A stretch of DNA of 20,709 nucleotides from Peptococcaceae bacterium. GTDB lineage: Bacteria > Bacillota > Peptococcia > Peptococcales > Peptococcaceae. Positions within the stretch are counted from its first letter, which is position 1. The number at the start of each line of letters is the position of its first letter. The notes under the pieces were generated by a model, which searched no databases, had not been told where the DNA came from, and saw only the letters and a program-made list of their open reading frames with translations. The position numbers and the translations under genes are program-made. Location of the stretch: assembly GCA_900759105.1 (NCBI GenBank), contig CAAETY010000127.1, positions 1 to 20,709 on the forward strand, given 5' to 3'. This document shows positions 14,013 through 20,709 of this stretch, piece after piece.

Positions 14013-14443
14013 TAGCTAGCCACCTCCTCTGTAGCTTTGTCGCCGTATTCAGTAGAAGAATTGGTATGGCAGGTCCAGCAGTTAGGGTCAATGCCGTTAG
14101 CATTATGACACTTTTCGCAGAATTCGTCATAGTTAGAGTGGCAATCCAAGCAAGTGTTTTGCAAGCTCATTTCGAATTCACGACCGTCTGGAGTTACCAT
14201 TACGCGGTTACCATCGCGAACTACTTGTACTTTCCATTGATGGAGGATTTCCATGTGGTTTTCACGCATGTATTCGGTATCGTAGATACATTGTTTTTCG
14301 TCTAAAGCGTTGATGGTAGGTGTATCGAGGCTAACATCAACAGCGCTATTGCCGCTGTCCTTACCGAAGTTCATCCAGATAGGAGCGGTCATTACGAGCA
14401 CAAATACTAAGATACCAACAACAATATTGGTTTTCTTTTGCAT
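14012..14443 (-). CDS. dsrJ: DsrJ-type triheme cytochrome c
   Basis: 143 residues. An uncleaved-looking N-terminal membrane anchor (about 6-24, IVVGILVFVLVMTAPIWM) leads into a periplasmic domain with three haem-c sites: CLDCH (98-102), CEKCH (109-113) and CWTCH (122-126). The QCIYDTEYMRENHMEILHQW region (51-70) carries Cys52, which matches the position of the unusual distal Cys ligand known for DsrJ haem, along with Met and His residues. This combination separates DsrJ from generic small multihaem cytochromes. Starts 14 bp after dsrK. Haem attachment would need the ResB/CcsA pair encoded at the head of the same operon. Confidence 0.93.
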   Translation of the reverse strand: MQKKTNIVVGILVFVLVMTAPIWMNFGKDSGNSAVDVSLDTPTINALDEKQCIYDTEYMRENHMEILHQWKVQVVRDGNRVMVTPDGREFEMSLQNTCLDCHSNYDEFCEKCHNANGIDPNCWTCHTNSSTEYGDKATEEVAS

Positions 14444-14457
14444 TTACACCGACCTCC

Positions 14458-16062
14458 TTATGCTTCCTGGTTTTGCAATGGTTCGAAGCGCAAGTTTTCG
14501 GTACGATCCGGTTTTTCGCCCTTCATTACCAATGCATTCCCTAGGAGTTCGTGTACACCGCAAACGTCTACGCCAGGTACCCAATATCTCATGAGTGGTG
14601 GCAAAGCCGCACGGTCGATAGCACATACGCAAGAGAGCATATTTACGCCATGTTTTTCTTTCACGTACTTCACTGCGTTTGCACGTGGGAAACCACCGCG
14701 CATACGCAATTCCATATCTTCTTCTGCGTTCAAGCCGGAACCGGAACCACAGCAGAAGGTTTTTTCGCGAATGGTGTCTTCTGGCATTTCATACCATTCA
14801 ACACAGTGATCCAAAATGTAACGTGGTTCATCCAACAAGCCCATTGCACGAGCAGGGTTGCAGGAGTCATGATAAGTTGCAACGATGCCAGCATTTCTGG
14901 ATGGATCGAGCTTAATCTTATTATTGCGAATAATATCTGAAGTAAATTCAGTTACGTGAATCATCTTGGTAGACTTCGCATTTTCAAATACAGTGCCGGT
15001 GATAGGGCTCTTTGGAACTTCGAGGAAGTCCGCAGGACCGTTCATGGTATTCATGTATTGGTTGATAACACGCCACATGTGACCGCATTCCCCACCGATA
15101 ATGAATTTAACACCGAGACGTTTTGCTTCTGCGTAAATCTTTTGATTCAAACGCTTCATCATTTCGTTGGAAGTAAAGAGACCGAAGTTACCACCTTCAG
15201 AGTTGAAGGTACTAACAGTGTAGTCTAAGCCCAATTCATGGAAAAGCATCAATTGACCCATCAAGGTATAGTTCCCTGGGGTTGCGAAAATGTCCCCGGA
15301 TGGTGGTACATAGAGAATTTCCGCGCCTTTTCTGTTGTAAGTTAAATCGAGACGAACACCGGTGATATCTTCAATGTCGTCCAACATCATGTCGTAACTG
15401 TCGACAATCCCGTGTGGCTGAATGCCCAAGTGGTTCCCTTTGGAGAAGCAGTTGGATACCGGAGTAATTACCCAGTCAATGTTCAAACCAACAAGGTTCA
15501 ACAATTCACGAACGAGCATCGTAATTTCTGCTGTATCAATCCCATATGGGCAGAATACAGAGCAACGACGACATTCAGAGCATTGGAAGAAATAGTAGAA
15601 CCATTCTTTCAATACTTGTTCATTGAGTTCACGAGCACCAACCATTTTACCCATGAGCTTACCTGCCAAGGTGTATTCTTTACGATACACACTGCGCAAC
15701 AATTCAGCACGCAATACAGGCATGTTCTTTGGATCCCCACTTCCAAGGAAGAAGTGACACTTGTCCGCACACGCACCACAGCGAACACAGCAATCCATGA
15801 AGATTTTCAATGAACGGAAACGATTGAGACGGTCGTGGAGCCCTTGAAGAATGATTTCCTGCCAGTTATCAGGCAGTTTCCAATCTTCATCCGGCACACG
15901 CCATTCACGAACGTTTGGGAGACTGACAATCTGTGCACTTTCCGGTTTCCCGGCGTGGCAATACATCCCTTCTCTCAACTCCAATGGTAAATCCATCCAT
16001 GGAGTTTTAGGAGGGTTATAACTGATGTCTAGCATCTCCGCAGGTTTTGGAAGTTTTGCCAT
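14458..16062 (-). CDS. dsrK: DsrK-type HdrD-like iron-sulfur catalytic subunit
   Basis: 534 residues, cytoplasmic. Two [4Fe-4S] ferredoxin motifs, C92-x2-C95-x2-C98-x3-C102 and C161-x2-C164-x2-C167-x3-C171, are followed by a CCG domain that in HdrB/HdrD holds the special cluster that cleaves disulfides. Here it reads C401-x35-CC(437/438)-x39-C478-x-C480 (YHDSCNPAR, FCCGSGSG, LSCVCAIDRA). The family partner is the DsrC trisulfide or disulfide. The N-terminal 90 residues, with KPAEMLDISYNPPKTPW, are DsrK-like and lack membrane segments. GGGGTG lies just before the ATG, 14 bp after the RsbRD-like gene. GlpC- or HmcF-type proteins are alternatives by domain, but the J-O-P-M neighbours argue for DsrK. 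Confidence 0.93.
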   Translation of the reverse strand: MAKLPKPAEMLDISYNPPKTPWMDLPLELREGMYCHAGKPESAQIVSLPNVREWRVPDEDWKLPDNWQEIILQGLHDRLNRFRSLKIFMDCCVRCGACADKCHFFLGSGDPKNMPVLRAELLRSVYRKEYTLAGKLMGKMVGARELNEQVLKEWFYYFFQCSECRRCSVFCPYGIDTAEITMLVRELLNLVGLNIDWVITPVSNCFSKGNHLGIQPHGIVDSYDMMLDDIEDITGVRLDLTYNRKGAEILYVPPSGDIFATPGNYTLMGQLMLFHELGLDYTVSTFNSEGGNFGLFTSNEMMKRLNQKIYAEAKRLGVKFIIGGECGHMWRVINQYMNTMNGPADFLEVPKSPITGTVFENAKSTKMIHVTEFTSDIIRNNKIKLDPSRNAGIVATYHDSCNPARAMGLLDEPRYILDHCVEWYEMPEDTIREKTFCCGSGSGLNAEEDMELRMRGGFPRANAVKYVKEKHGVNMLSCVCAIDRAALPPLMRYWVPGVDVCGVHELLGNALVMKGEKPDRTENLRFEPLQNQEA

Positions 16063-16076
16063 TTCATTACACCCCT

Positions 16077-16709
16077 TTATTTATGTTGACTCGGACATTG
16101 ACTGCTACAGGAGCCACAGCTCTCGGAAGAGCAAGAAGCACCTGCATCATCAAGACCAAGTGAACTACTACATTGCATAAAGTCTTCCATATCAAGGGCC
16201 TTATCTAAAAGGTCAGCCTTGACCAAAATGTCGTTTGTTTGTCTGATTTGATCCAAACGCATTTTGTAAATCAATTCGCGACTGTCACTGTAACTGTCGA
16301 AAGCATAGAGTCCCACGGTATCGATGTCGCTGTAAAAATCCAGCCACTCGTCCAAGGACACCTTGGCATCTTTCAATGCCTTGCCGCAAACGTTTTCCAC
16401 CACTTGCTTCAAAGCTGGAACAAAGGACACTGCTTGGCTAGGCAGCACTTCCTGAACCGCTTTAATACGCAAGATAAGGTTTACGTTTTCATTCACTGCT
16501 TCTGCATTGGGTGCGTCAGAAATCAGTGTATGCAACAGTTCCTTCAAGCTATTGTGTAAATTAGCGCCCACAGGATTTGTGAATTCGCTATTGACTTTTT
16601 TAAAATACTTTCTTGATTCTTTTGGATAAGAATCCAACATCTTTTCGAACCAACCATTGAGCAGGTCTTCCTCATGTGCCTGCAAAATCTTTTTCAGCTG
16701 ATTAGCCAA
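16077..16709 (-). CDS. RsbRD N-terminal-domain-like protein with Cys-rich tail
   Basis: 210 residues, soluble and mostly helical. The N-terminal part (about 1-165: LLNGWFEKMLDSYP, FTNPVGANL, LDEWLDFYSDIDT) resembles the RsbRD N-terminal (non-haem globin-like sensor) domain. To my knowledge, proteins of this type sit next to dsrMKJOP in several sulfate or sulfite reducers, with no established function. The last 31 residues are different: Ser/Gly-rich with Cys180 and the cluster C193-x4-C198-x2-C201-x3-C205, which could hold zinc or an FeS cluster. The STAS domain of stressosome RsbR is absent, so a partner or sensor role in the complex is more likely than sigma-B control. 14 bp before dsrK, 18 bp after ccsA. 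Confidence 0.7.
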   Translation of the reverse strand: MANQLKKILQAHEEDLLNGWFEKMLDSYPKESRKYFKKVNSEFTNPVGANLHNSLKELLHTLISDAPNAEAVNENVNLILRIKAVQEVLPSQAVSFVPALKQVVENVCGKALKDAKVSLDEWLDFYSDIDTVGLYAFDSYSDSRELIYKMRLDQIRQTNDILVKADLLDKALDMEDFMQCSSSLGLDDAGASCSSESCGSCSSQCPSQHK

Positions 16710-16727
16710 AATAAGACCCCCTAAAAA

Positions 16728-17522
16728 TTAAATATAGCTATGTAAGCCCGGTAACAAGTAGCTCACCCCAAAGAAGGTAAAGACAACGGCCAAAAATCCA
16801 AAGATATTGAGCCAAGCGAGCTTCTTTTCAGACCATCCACGCAAGCGAATGTGCAAATAGATGGCATAAATAAACCAAGTAATTAACGCCCATGTTTCTT
16901 TTGGGTCCCATTCCCAGAATGAACCCCATGCATATTCAGCCCATACAGAGCCGGTAATTAACATGATGGTTTGGAACGGAACGCCTACCAATACGGAACG
17001 ATAGGCCCATTCCGACAAAACTTCAGTAGTTGGAAGCTTGACATTGGTTTTCTTCATACGTACCAAAAGCATGATAGAAAACACAAATGACAATAAAAAT
17101 GCTACATAGGCAATAATAGCAGATGAAACGTGGAAATCCAACCAATAACTACGAAGTGCAGGAACCTCAGCTTGTTGAGCCAGATTTTGGCTGGTCATCC
17201 AAACAGAAAGTGCCGCAACGACCGGATAAATCACGCAACCCACAATTGCCAAACGTTGTTTGAACGTTAAATAGCAAAGTGCCGCAAGCATAATGGCATT
17301 AAGCCAGAAACCAAAATCCATCCCACTTTGAAATGGCAATTTTCCCGCATCAATGATACGAGCAATAAGAAGAACCACCGCAACGATAGCAGTTGCTGCT
17401 GTCAAAATCTTTGACACCTTCATGGTTGCAATGTCACGATGAAAATAAGCAAATACACAGAAGCTCCCAACAGATCCACTGATGAGCGCCCACAAAAGAA
17501 TGGTTTGAATGGATAAAAGCAT
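16728..17522 (-). CDS. ccsA: System II cytochrome c synthase subunit CcsA/ResC
   Basis: 264 residues with about eight membrane helices and the haem-handling tryptophan-rich WWD signature WGSFWEWDPKETW (199-211). A conserved periplasmic His131 (WLDFHVSSA) and a later His (IYLHIRLRGW) could ligate haem. With ResB it exports haem and attaches it to CxxCH apocytochromes outside the membrane. The start overlaps the resB stop (TAATG). The only CxxCH protein in the window is DsrJ, three genes downstream, so it is probably a dedicated or shared maturation factor for it. Confidence 0.95.
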   Translation of the reverse strand: MLLSIQTILLWALISGSVGSFCVFAYFHRDIATMKVSKILTAATAIVAVVLLIARIIDAGKLPFQSGMDFGFWLNAIMLAALCYLTFKQRLAIVGCVIYPVVAALSVWMTSQNLAQQAEVPALRSYWLDFHVSSAIIAYVAFLLSFVFSIMLLVRMKKTNVKLPTTEVLSEWAYRSVLVGVPFQTIMLITGSVWAEYAWGSFWEWDPKETWALITWFIYAIYLHIRLRGWSEKKLAWLNIFGFLAVVFTFFGVSYLLPGLHSYI

Positions 17523-18673
17523 TATTCTACCTCTTTCTCTAGGTCATCACCGATACCAAACAGCTGACTTTGACGACGTCTGATATATGGGCTCTTGTTA
17601 ACAATGCGCAATGAAACACGACCATTTTTAACAAAAGCATGGATTTCGCCATAACGCCCCAAAAGCGCCATAACAGACCCCAATGCCGCAAAGATAAAGC
17701 CGACAAAGAGCACAGGCACTGCATGACTGTACTTAAATTCCAACACTGTTGAGTTCAAAGGCTGAATGTATTCGATGGTTGTTTCATCATCCACCTTCAC
17801 CTTTTCACCAAGCTTTAAGGCACAGGATTCCATTTCTTCATTGTTCTCATCAAAAATGTACATCAGTGCCGCTTCATCAGTCATTGGTTCAATGTCTACA
17901 GTATATTTACCCACAGGAAAACGTTGGCTTTCCGGAACTGCATAATCACCGGTTTCTTTTTCTGCACCTTCAATATGAACAACGTACATATTTTTGTACG
18001 CCATTTGATAGATGCTCAACCCGTTTTTCTTGTATGGATGGTTAACGCTTGTTGTCGCATCATCCGCAACCTGCTTACCATCACGGGTCAAATCAAAAGT
18101 TGTTACCCAGTTGTCAATCGCGCCCTTCTTATCATAGGTTGTTTCAAAGTTTTCAACTTTGATTTTACCTTCACCGGCTTTTTCGGTGATTTTAGTAGGA
18201 AACGGCTGCTCTTCCCCGGGAGAAAGAATCAGCTGCCCTGTCACAGCAAAGCTGGCAAGGAAGGCCCCTACAATAATAATCAAAAGCCCGACATGTAGAA
18301 TATGCGGTGCAAACAACGCCGGAATATGTTGACGAGCCAAGATGTATTTACCATTTCCGCTAATCTTCTCATTCTTTTTATAGCGTTGTGCTTTCAAAAT
18401 CGCTTCGAATTCTTCTTCGTTCAAAGTGCTTTCCTTAAGAAAAGCCTCTTGCCCTTCCAAGCTATCTGCGCCACGTTTCAGCAATCTTGCCACCTTCGGC
18501 CACAATTGCACAGAGCATGTCAACAGATTGATAAAAAAGGCCACCGCCAAAATTCGAAACGGTAGGGATTGATAAATCCCCGGTAAGTCATAAACAGTGG
18601 CAGACACTGATAATCCGGCCAACGCCGCAATAAGTATCACGGCCAGCCGAACAGAGGATATAAACTTCAACAT
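17522..18673 (-). CDS. resB: System II cytochrome c biogenesis protein ResB/Ccs1
   Basis: 383 residues with the ResB layout: two membrane helices at the N-terminus (about 8-28 and 38-58), a third at about 127-148 (HILHVGLLIIIVGAFLASF), a large extracytoplasmic domain (about 150-318), a fourth helix (about 320-342) and a basic cytoplasmic tail. The SSVRLAVILIAALAGLS opening is typical. It partners CcsA in haem delivery and apocytochrome reduction. First gene of the eight-gene operon. GGAGGAGAAGG sits just upstream of the ATG. A good promoter lies about 95 bp upstream. Extracytoplasmic thiol-reductants such as ResA or CcdA are not in this window. Confidence 0.94.
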   Translation of the reverse strand: MLKFISSVRLAVILIAALAGLSVSATVYDLPGIYQSLPFRILAVAFFINLLTCSVQLWPKVARLLKRGADSLEGQEAFLKESTLNEEEFEAILKAQRYKKNEKISGNGKYILARQHIPALFAPHILHVGLLIIIVGAFLASFAVTGQLILSPGEEQPFPTKITEKAGEGKIKVENFETTYDKKGAIDNWVTTFDLTRDGKQVADDATTSVNHPYKKNGLSIYQMAYKNMYVVHIEGAEKETGDYAVPESQRFPVGKYTVDIEPMTDEAALMYIFDENNEEMESCALKLGEKVKVDDETTIEYIQPLNSTVLEFKYSHAVPVLFVGFIFAALGSVMALLGRYGEIHAFVKNGRVSLRIVNKSPYIRRRQSQLFGIGDDLEKEVE

Positions 18674-18715
18674 ACCTTCTCCTCCATAGCTTGTGATAAA
18701 ATTCCTTTGCTTCAG

Positions 18716-18740
18716 CCGACAATAGTCGCAACAATAGTCC
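18716..18740 (-). repeat. tandem direct repeat in the resB leader
   Basis: GACTATTGT occurs twice with a 12-bp period (18739-18731 and 18727-18719 on the transcript strand), shortly after the predicted transcription start. A regulator site or an RNA-binding element is possible; two short copies alone prove neither. Elsewhere in the 18674-19006 gap are the resB promoter, an imperfect inverted repeat at 18881-18900 and the cbiX terminator. Confidence 0.35.
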
Positions 18741-18766
18741 TATTCATTACAAGCTACATCACACCC

Positions 18767-18795
18767 ATTATAACAGAGGTTACCCTTCTACTCAA
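18767..18795 (-). promoter_or_regulatory. promoter of the resB-ccsA-dsr operon
   Basis: Minus strand TTGAGT (18790-18795), 17-bp spacer, perfect TATAAT (18767-18772) preceded by TGT, so also an extended -10. No other comparable promoter was seen within the operon down to dsrM. Confidence 0.78.
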
Positions 18796-18941
18796 CGATT
18801 AAACCCCGCTTAGACTTTACCCAAAAAAATATTTATCAATGCAATTTTCAGGTATACTACAGCAGATATACGCATGCTTTATTACAATGAGAATTGTAGT
18901 TTGCTTTTGACCTGTCCCTTTTTTCACACGACATCATTGCG

Positions 18942-18975
18942 AAAAAAATCACCTGTGCAATTGCTGCCGCAGGTG
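18942..18975 (-). terminator. terminator of pspC-cbiX
   Basis: CACCTG (18975-18970) pairs with CAGGTG (18955-18950) on the minus strand, with additional weaker pairing inside, followed by ATTTTTTT. It separates this pair from the dsr operon downstream. Confidence 0.75.
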
Positions 18976-19006
18976 TTATGATTTTGCATAAAACTTCTAA
19001 CGTCCT

Positions 19007-19375
19007 CTAGCCATCCAGACGCGCTTGTATAATATCACACAACAATGGATCCGCACCGATAGGCTCGGTGGTTACAAATGTCACTTGTGGGTATTTTTCT
19101 GCAAGATTCTCCATGCGATGTGGCAAATCCGTTGCAATATGATGACCAAACGATAAAAACAATGGCACAACCGTAACCTTCGTATGACCATCCTCTATGA
19201 GCATCGTTGCACTATCTTCCAAACTGGGAGCAGCAAGCTCAATAAATGCAGGAACAACTTTTAGTTCCGGATGCTGAGATTGATACCGTGCAGCCGTTTC
19301 TGTGATAACAGCAAGGCCGGCTTGATGACGACTCCCATGCCCCAGAACAACAACGCCCTGTTTATTATTAAGCAT
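19007..19375 (-). CDS. cbiX: short sirohydrochlorin chelatase, CbiX/SirB type
   Basis: 122 residues, a single-domain CbiX-small protein that inserts Co2+ or Fe2+ into sirohydrochlorin. The active-site His13 lies in VLGHGSRHQ. The second His is in LFLSFGHHIATDLPHR (78/79), with FIELAAPSLEDS between. The start at 19375 overlaps the pspC stop by 8 bp and has AAGGAG 6 nt upstream; the frame extends 14 residues further but lacks a site there. The product could feed cobalamin or sirohaem, and sirohaem is the cofactor of dissimilatory sulfite reductase. Which metal it uses cannot be read from the sequence. Confidence 0.88.
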   Translation of the reverse strand: MLNNKQGVVVLGHGSRHQAGLAVITETAARYQSQHPELKVVPAFIELAAPSLEDSATMLIEDGHTKVTVVPLFLSFGHHIATDLPHRMENLAEKYPQVTFVTTEPIGADPLLCDIIQARLDG

Positions 19376-19613
19376 TCGCTTCTCCTTCAAATAATGCTTC
19401 CTGTTCCTTGTCCACATTCAATGATGCGTTTGGAACCACCCAACTCAAAACCACATAGCTGGCAATCACCACAAAATGGTTAAACGGAGGAACCACAGCC
19501 ATTGCCAACCAAGCCAAACGAACATAGCTCACGTCAAGACCAAGTGCATATGCCAAACCAGCACACAACCCGGTCAATTTTTTTCCCTTTTTCGCACGAC
19601 GTAACTTTTCCAT
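19368..19613 (-). CDS. PspC-domain membrane protein
   Basis: 81 residues with a PspC domain at 3-62: LRRAKKGKKLTGLCAGLAYALGLD (the GxCxGLA..LG motif), then VRLAWLAMAVVPP and a hydrophobic segment VVIASYVVLSWVVP. The tail is acidic (DKEQEALFEGE). PspC domains are found in envelope-stress membrane proteins; the function of small stand-alone ones is not defined. GGAGGAGG precedes the ATG at 19613. Its gene overlaps cbiX, so the two are co-translated, although no functional link is known. I found no convincing promoter in the 103-bp gap to the divergent gene. Confidence 0.85.
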   Translation of the reverse strand: MEKLRRAKKGKKLTGLCAGLAYALGLDVSYVRLAWLAMAVVPPFNHFVVIASYVVLSWVVPNASLNVDKEQEALFEGEANA

Positions 19614-19716
19614 TGGGCAACCTCCTCCAGGCCTCGTCTTGTGAATTTTCGTAAAAGCGTGTAAAATACAAGTTACAATTCATTCTATAATATAACAAAA
19701 GGAGTGGCAAGACTAT

Positions 19717-20295
19717 ATGCGAATTTTTATTTTTATTCTCTCGCTTATTTTTTCTGTAGCCTGTGCGCTATTGAATGTTTTAGGCTTTAACGGCACACTG
19801 ACCTACAATGAATTCTTTCTTGTAAACATCATTGCAGAGATTTTTCTTTGTCTCCTATTGGGGCATTTTATGTTTCGCACCTACGCGAACCGCAAAAAGC
19901 TCAAAAAGCTTCAGCAAGAAATGACCACTCGACAGGCAAGCAACACCGCTCAAGAACAATCCTCAAAGAAGAAATTCAGCTTTTTGAACAATCATCACAC
20001 AAGTGCACCGGCAAGCAATGCGCCGACAGCGCAAGACAAGCAACACCCTCAGCCAGCACCACAACAATCCGCTGCACCACGTACTTCTCAACAAGCGCCA
20101 CAGCAGCCAACCGCGCCACGTGCGCCAAAACAAGCACCACAGCAACAAGATCCTCGCAGAGCACCAATGCGTGAGCAAGCGCCAAGCATGCAGCAAACCT
20201 CCGTCTCCAATGCCACTGCACCCATGCACACTGCCCAACCGCAATCACAAAGCATGGATTCCACAACACTCTATAAAACACCATTTGGAAAATAA
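19717..20295 (+). CDS. two-TM protein with Pro/Gln/Ala-rich tail, function unknown
   Basis: 192 residues, no family recognised. Two hydrophobic helices (about 2-22 and 33-53) are followed by a basic stop-transfer segment (NRKKLKKLQQE), so the long tail should be cytoplasmic. From about residue 70 on, the tail is low-complexity, rich in Pro, Gln, Ala and Ser, with loose repeats of the QAPQQ/TAPRAP type (about 112-150), ending DSTTLYKTPFGK. The first helix could alternatively act as a signal peptide. Codon use in the tail is still coding-like (few stops, even use), and a strong terminator follows directly. AAAAGGAG lies 12 nt before the ATG, a slightly long spacing. TATAAT at 19686-19691 is a possible -10 but very close to the ribosome site. 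Confidence 0.75.
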   Translation: MRIFIFILSLIFSVACALLNVLGFNGTLTYNEFFLVNIIAEIFLCLLLGHFMFRTYANRKKLKKLQQEMTTRQASNTAQEQSSKKKFSFLNNHHTSAPASNAPTAQDKQHPQPAPQQSAAPRTSQQAPQQPTAPRAPKQAPQQQDPRRAPMREQAPSMQQTSVSNATAPMHTAQPQSQSMDSTTLYKTPFGK

Positions 20296-20298
20296 TAA

Positions 20299-20345
20299 CA
20301 GCCCGTTCAAAGCGCCAAAAAGCTTTGAACGGGCTGTTTCTTTTT
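20299..20345 (+). terminator. terminator of the two-TM protein gene
   Basis: Perfect 15-bp stem CAGCCCGTTCAAAGC/GCTTTGAACGGGCTG (20299-20313 with 20322-20336), 8-nt loop and TTTCTTTTT. The 20346-20498 stretch after it shows no gene I can support. Confidence 0.92.
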
Positions 20346-20498
20346 ACTTGCAATGGTTTAGCTTCAAATCTTGGTCGATATCCTATTAAATGCTCCAGTA
20401 ATCTTCAATTTCAGACAATAATTGCCAATTACCAAAAACCACCATCCGCTCCACCAAATATAGTGACCCGACAATAGTCACATCAAACATTCTCGAAT

Positions 20499-20534
20499 AT
20501 AAAAAATAAACCCAAGGGAAACTCCCTTGGGTTT
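20499..20534 (-). terminator. terminator of the tRNA cluster
   Basis: Minus strand AAACCCAAGGGA (20534-20523) pairs with TCCCTTGGGTTT (20519-20508), 12 bp and 3-nt loop, then TATTTTTTAT. It starts 5 bp after tRNA-Phe. Confidence 0.88.
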
Positions 20535-20538
20535 TACG

Positions 20539-20611
<73 letters not shown>

Positions 20612-20614
20612 ATC

Positions 20615-20688
20615 CGACGCAGATGGGTCTCGAACCCACGACCTCCAGCGTGACAGGCTGGCGCTCTAACCAACTGAGCTACTGCGCC
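20615..20688 (-). tRNA. tRNA-Asp (GTC)
   Basis: The 74-nt cloverleaf has acceptor stem GGCGCAG/CTGCGTC (one G-U pair) with discriminator G, the usual Asp identity base. The anticodon arm is CCAGC-CTGTCAC-GCTGG (anticodon GTC) and the T-loop is GGTTCGAGACC. CCA is not encoded. Three bases separate it from tRNA-Phe. Anticodon GUC has G34, a substrate for the queuosine pathway encoded elsewhere in the window. Confidence 0.96.
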
Positions 20689-20690
20689 AA

Positions 20691-20709
20691 TGGATGATGA
20701 CGGGCTCGA
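20691..20709 (-). tRNA. 3' end of a third tRNA, probably Val (partial)
   Basis: Read on the minus strand, the edge gives the end of a T-loop (TCGAGC), a T-stem half CCGTC, an acceptor half ATCATCC and discriminator A. The spacing fits a tRNA 3' end exactly, two bases before tRNA-Asp. The CCCGTCATCATCCA wording resembles Bacillota tRNA-Val, but the anticodon is outside the window. Confidence 0.6.

Noticed and set aside
10822..16062. Hmc or Tmc transmembrane complex instead of Dsr
   Set aside because: Those carry large multihaem cytochromes (16-haem HmcA, 4-haem TmcA). The triheme protein with Cys52 and the DsrK-like N-terminus point to DsrMKJOP.
18716..20479. Shared 12-mer CCGACAATAGTC in the resB leader and at 20468-20479, with a shorter match near 775
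   Set aside because: Repeats of 12 bases are expected by chance in 20 kb; without more copies or symmetry it is not evidence for a regulon.

Overview
The window reads as a chromosomal segment of an anaerobic, probably Gram-positive-type Bacillota with moderate-to-low GC. Support: an exported protein with three SLH repeats, canonical AGGAGG ribosome sites, clean sigma-70-type promoters, short intergenic U-tract terminators, tRNA genes without an encoded CCA end, and the local order mtaB-hit-yitT-rpsU. A Clostridia/Peptococcaceae-like or Negativicutes-like host fits; the sequence alone does not separate these. No insertion sequences, prophage genes, integrases or CRISPR arrays were seen.

Layout. 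1-734: 5' part of an SLH surface-layer-type protein (minus strand, runs off the left edge) with a strong distant promoter. 1114-1926: plus-strand MBL-fold metallohydrolase ending at a bidirectional, two-tier hairpin. 2018-4095: queuosine-precursor operon queC-yhhQ-queF (minus) behind a structured leader of about 195 nt that looks like a riboswitch or attenuator. 4131-4385: small DUF2007-type protein. 4486-6583: purine operon hpt-guaA. 6752-7057: unrecognised 101-residue plus-strand protein. 7156-10529: M50 site-2-type protease, mtaB, HIT protein, YitT-like membrane protein, then rpsU with its own promoter.

10822-18673 is the centre of interest: an eight-gene minus-strand operon, resB-ccsA-(RsbRD-like)-dsrK-dsrJ-dsrO-dsrP-dsrM. 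It encodes a complete DsrMKJOP-type transmembrane electron-transfer complex, with the System II cytochrome c maturation pair (ResB/CcsA) that the triheme DsrJ would need. dsrM, normally first, is last. No dsrAB or dsrC lies in the window. DsrO has lost exactly the four residues that would ligate one of its four [4Fe-4S] clusters, and it carries a lipobox after the twin-arginine motif. The chain would link quinol/quinone in the membrane and periplasmic haem/FeS carriers to the cytoplasmic HdrD-like DsrK, whose usual partner is the DsrC trisulfide of dissimilatory sulfite reduction. Upstream, pspC-cbiX encodes a short sirohydrochlorin chelatase, which could serve sirohaem supply.

19717-20295 is a plus-strand protein with two membrane segments and a Pro/Gln/Ala-rich tail, followed by a strong terminator. 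The right edge is a minus-strand tRNA cluster (partial, probably Val; then Asp, then Phe) with its own terminator.
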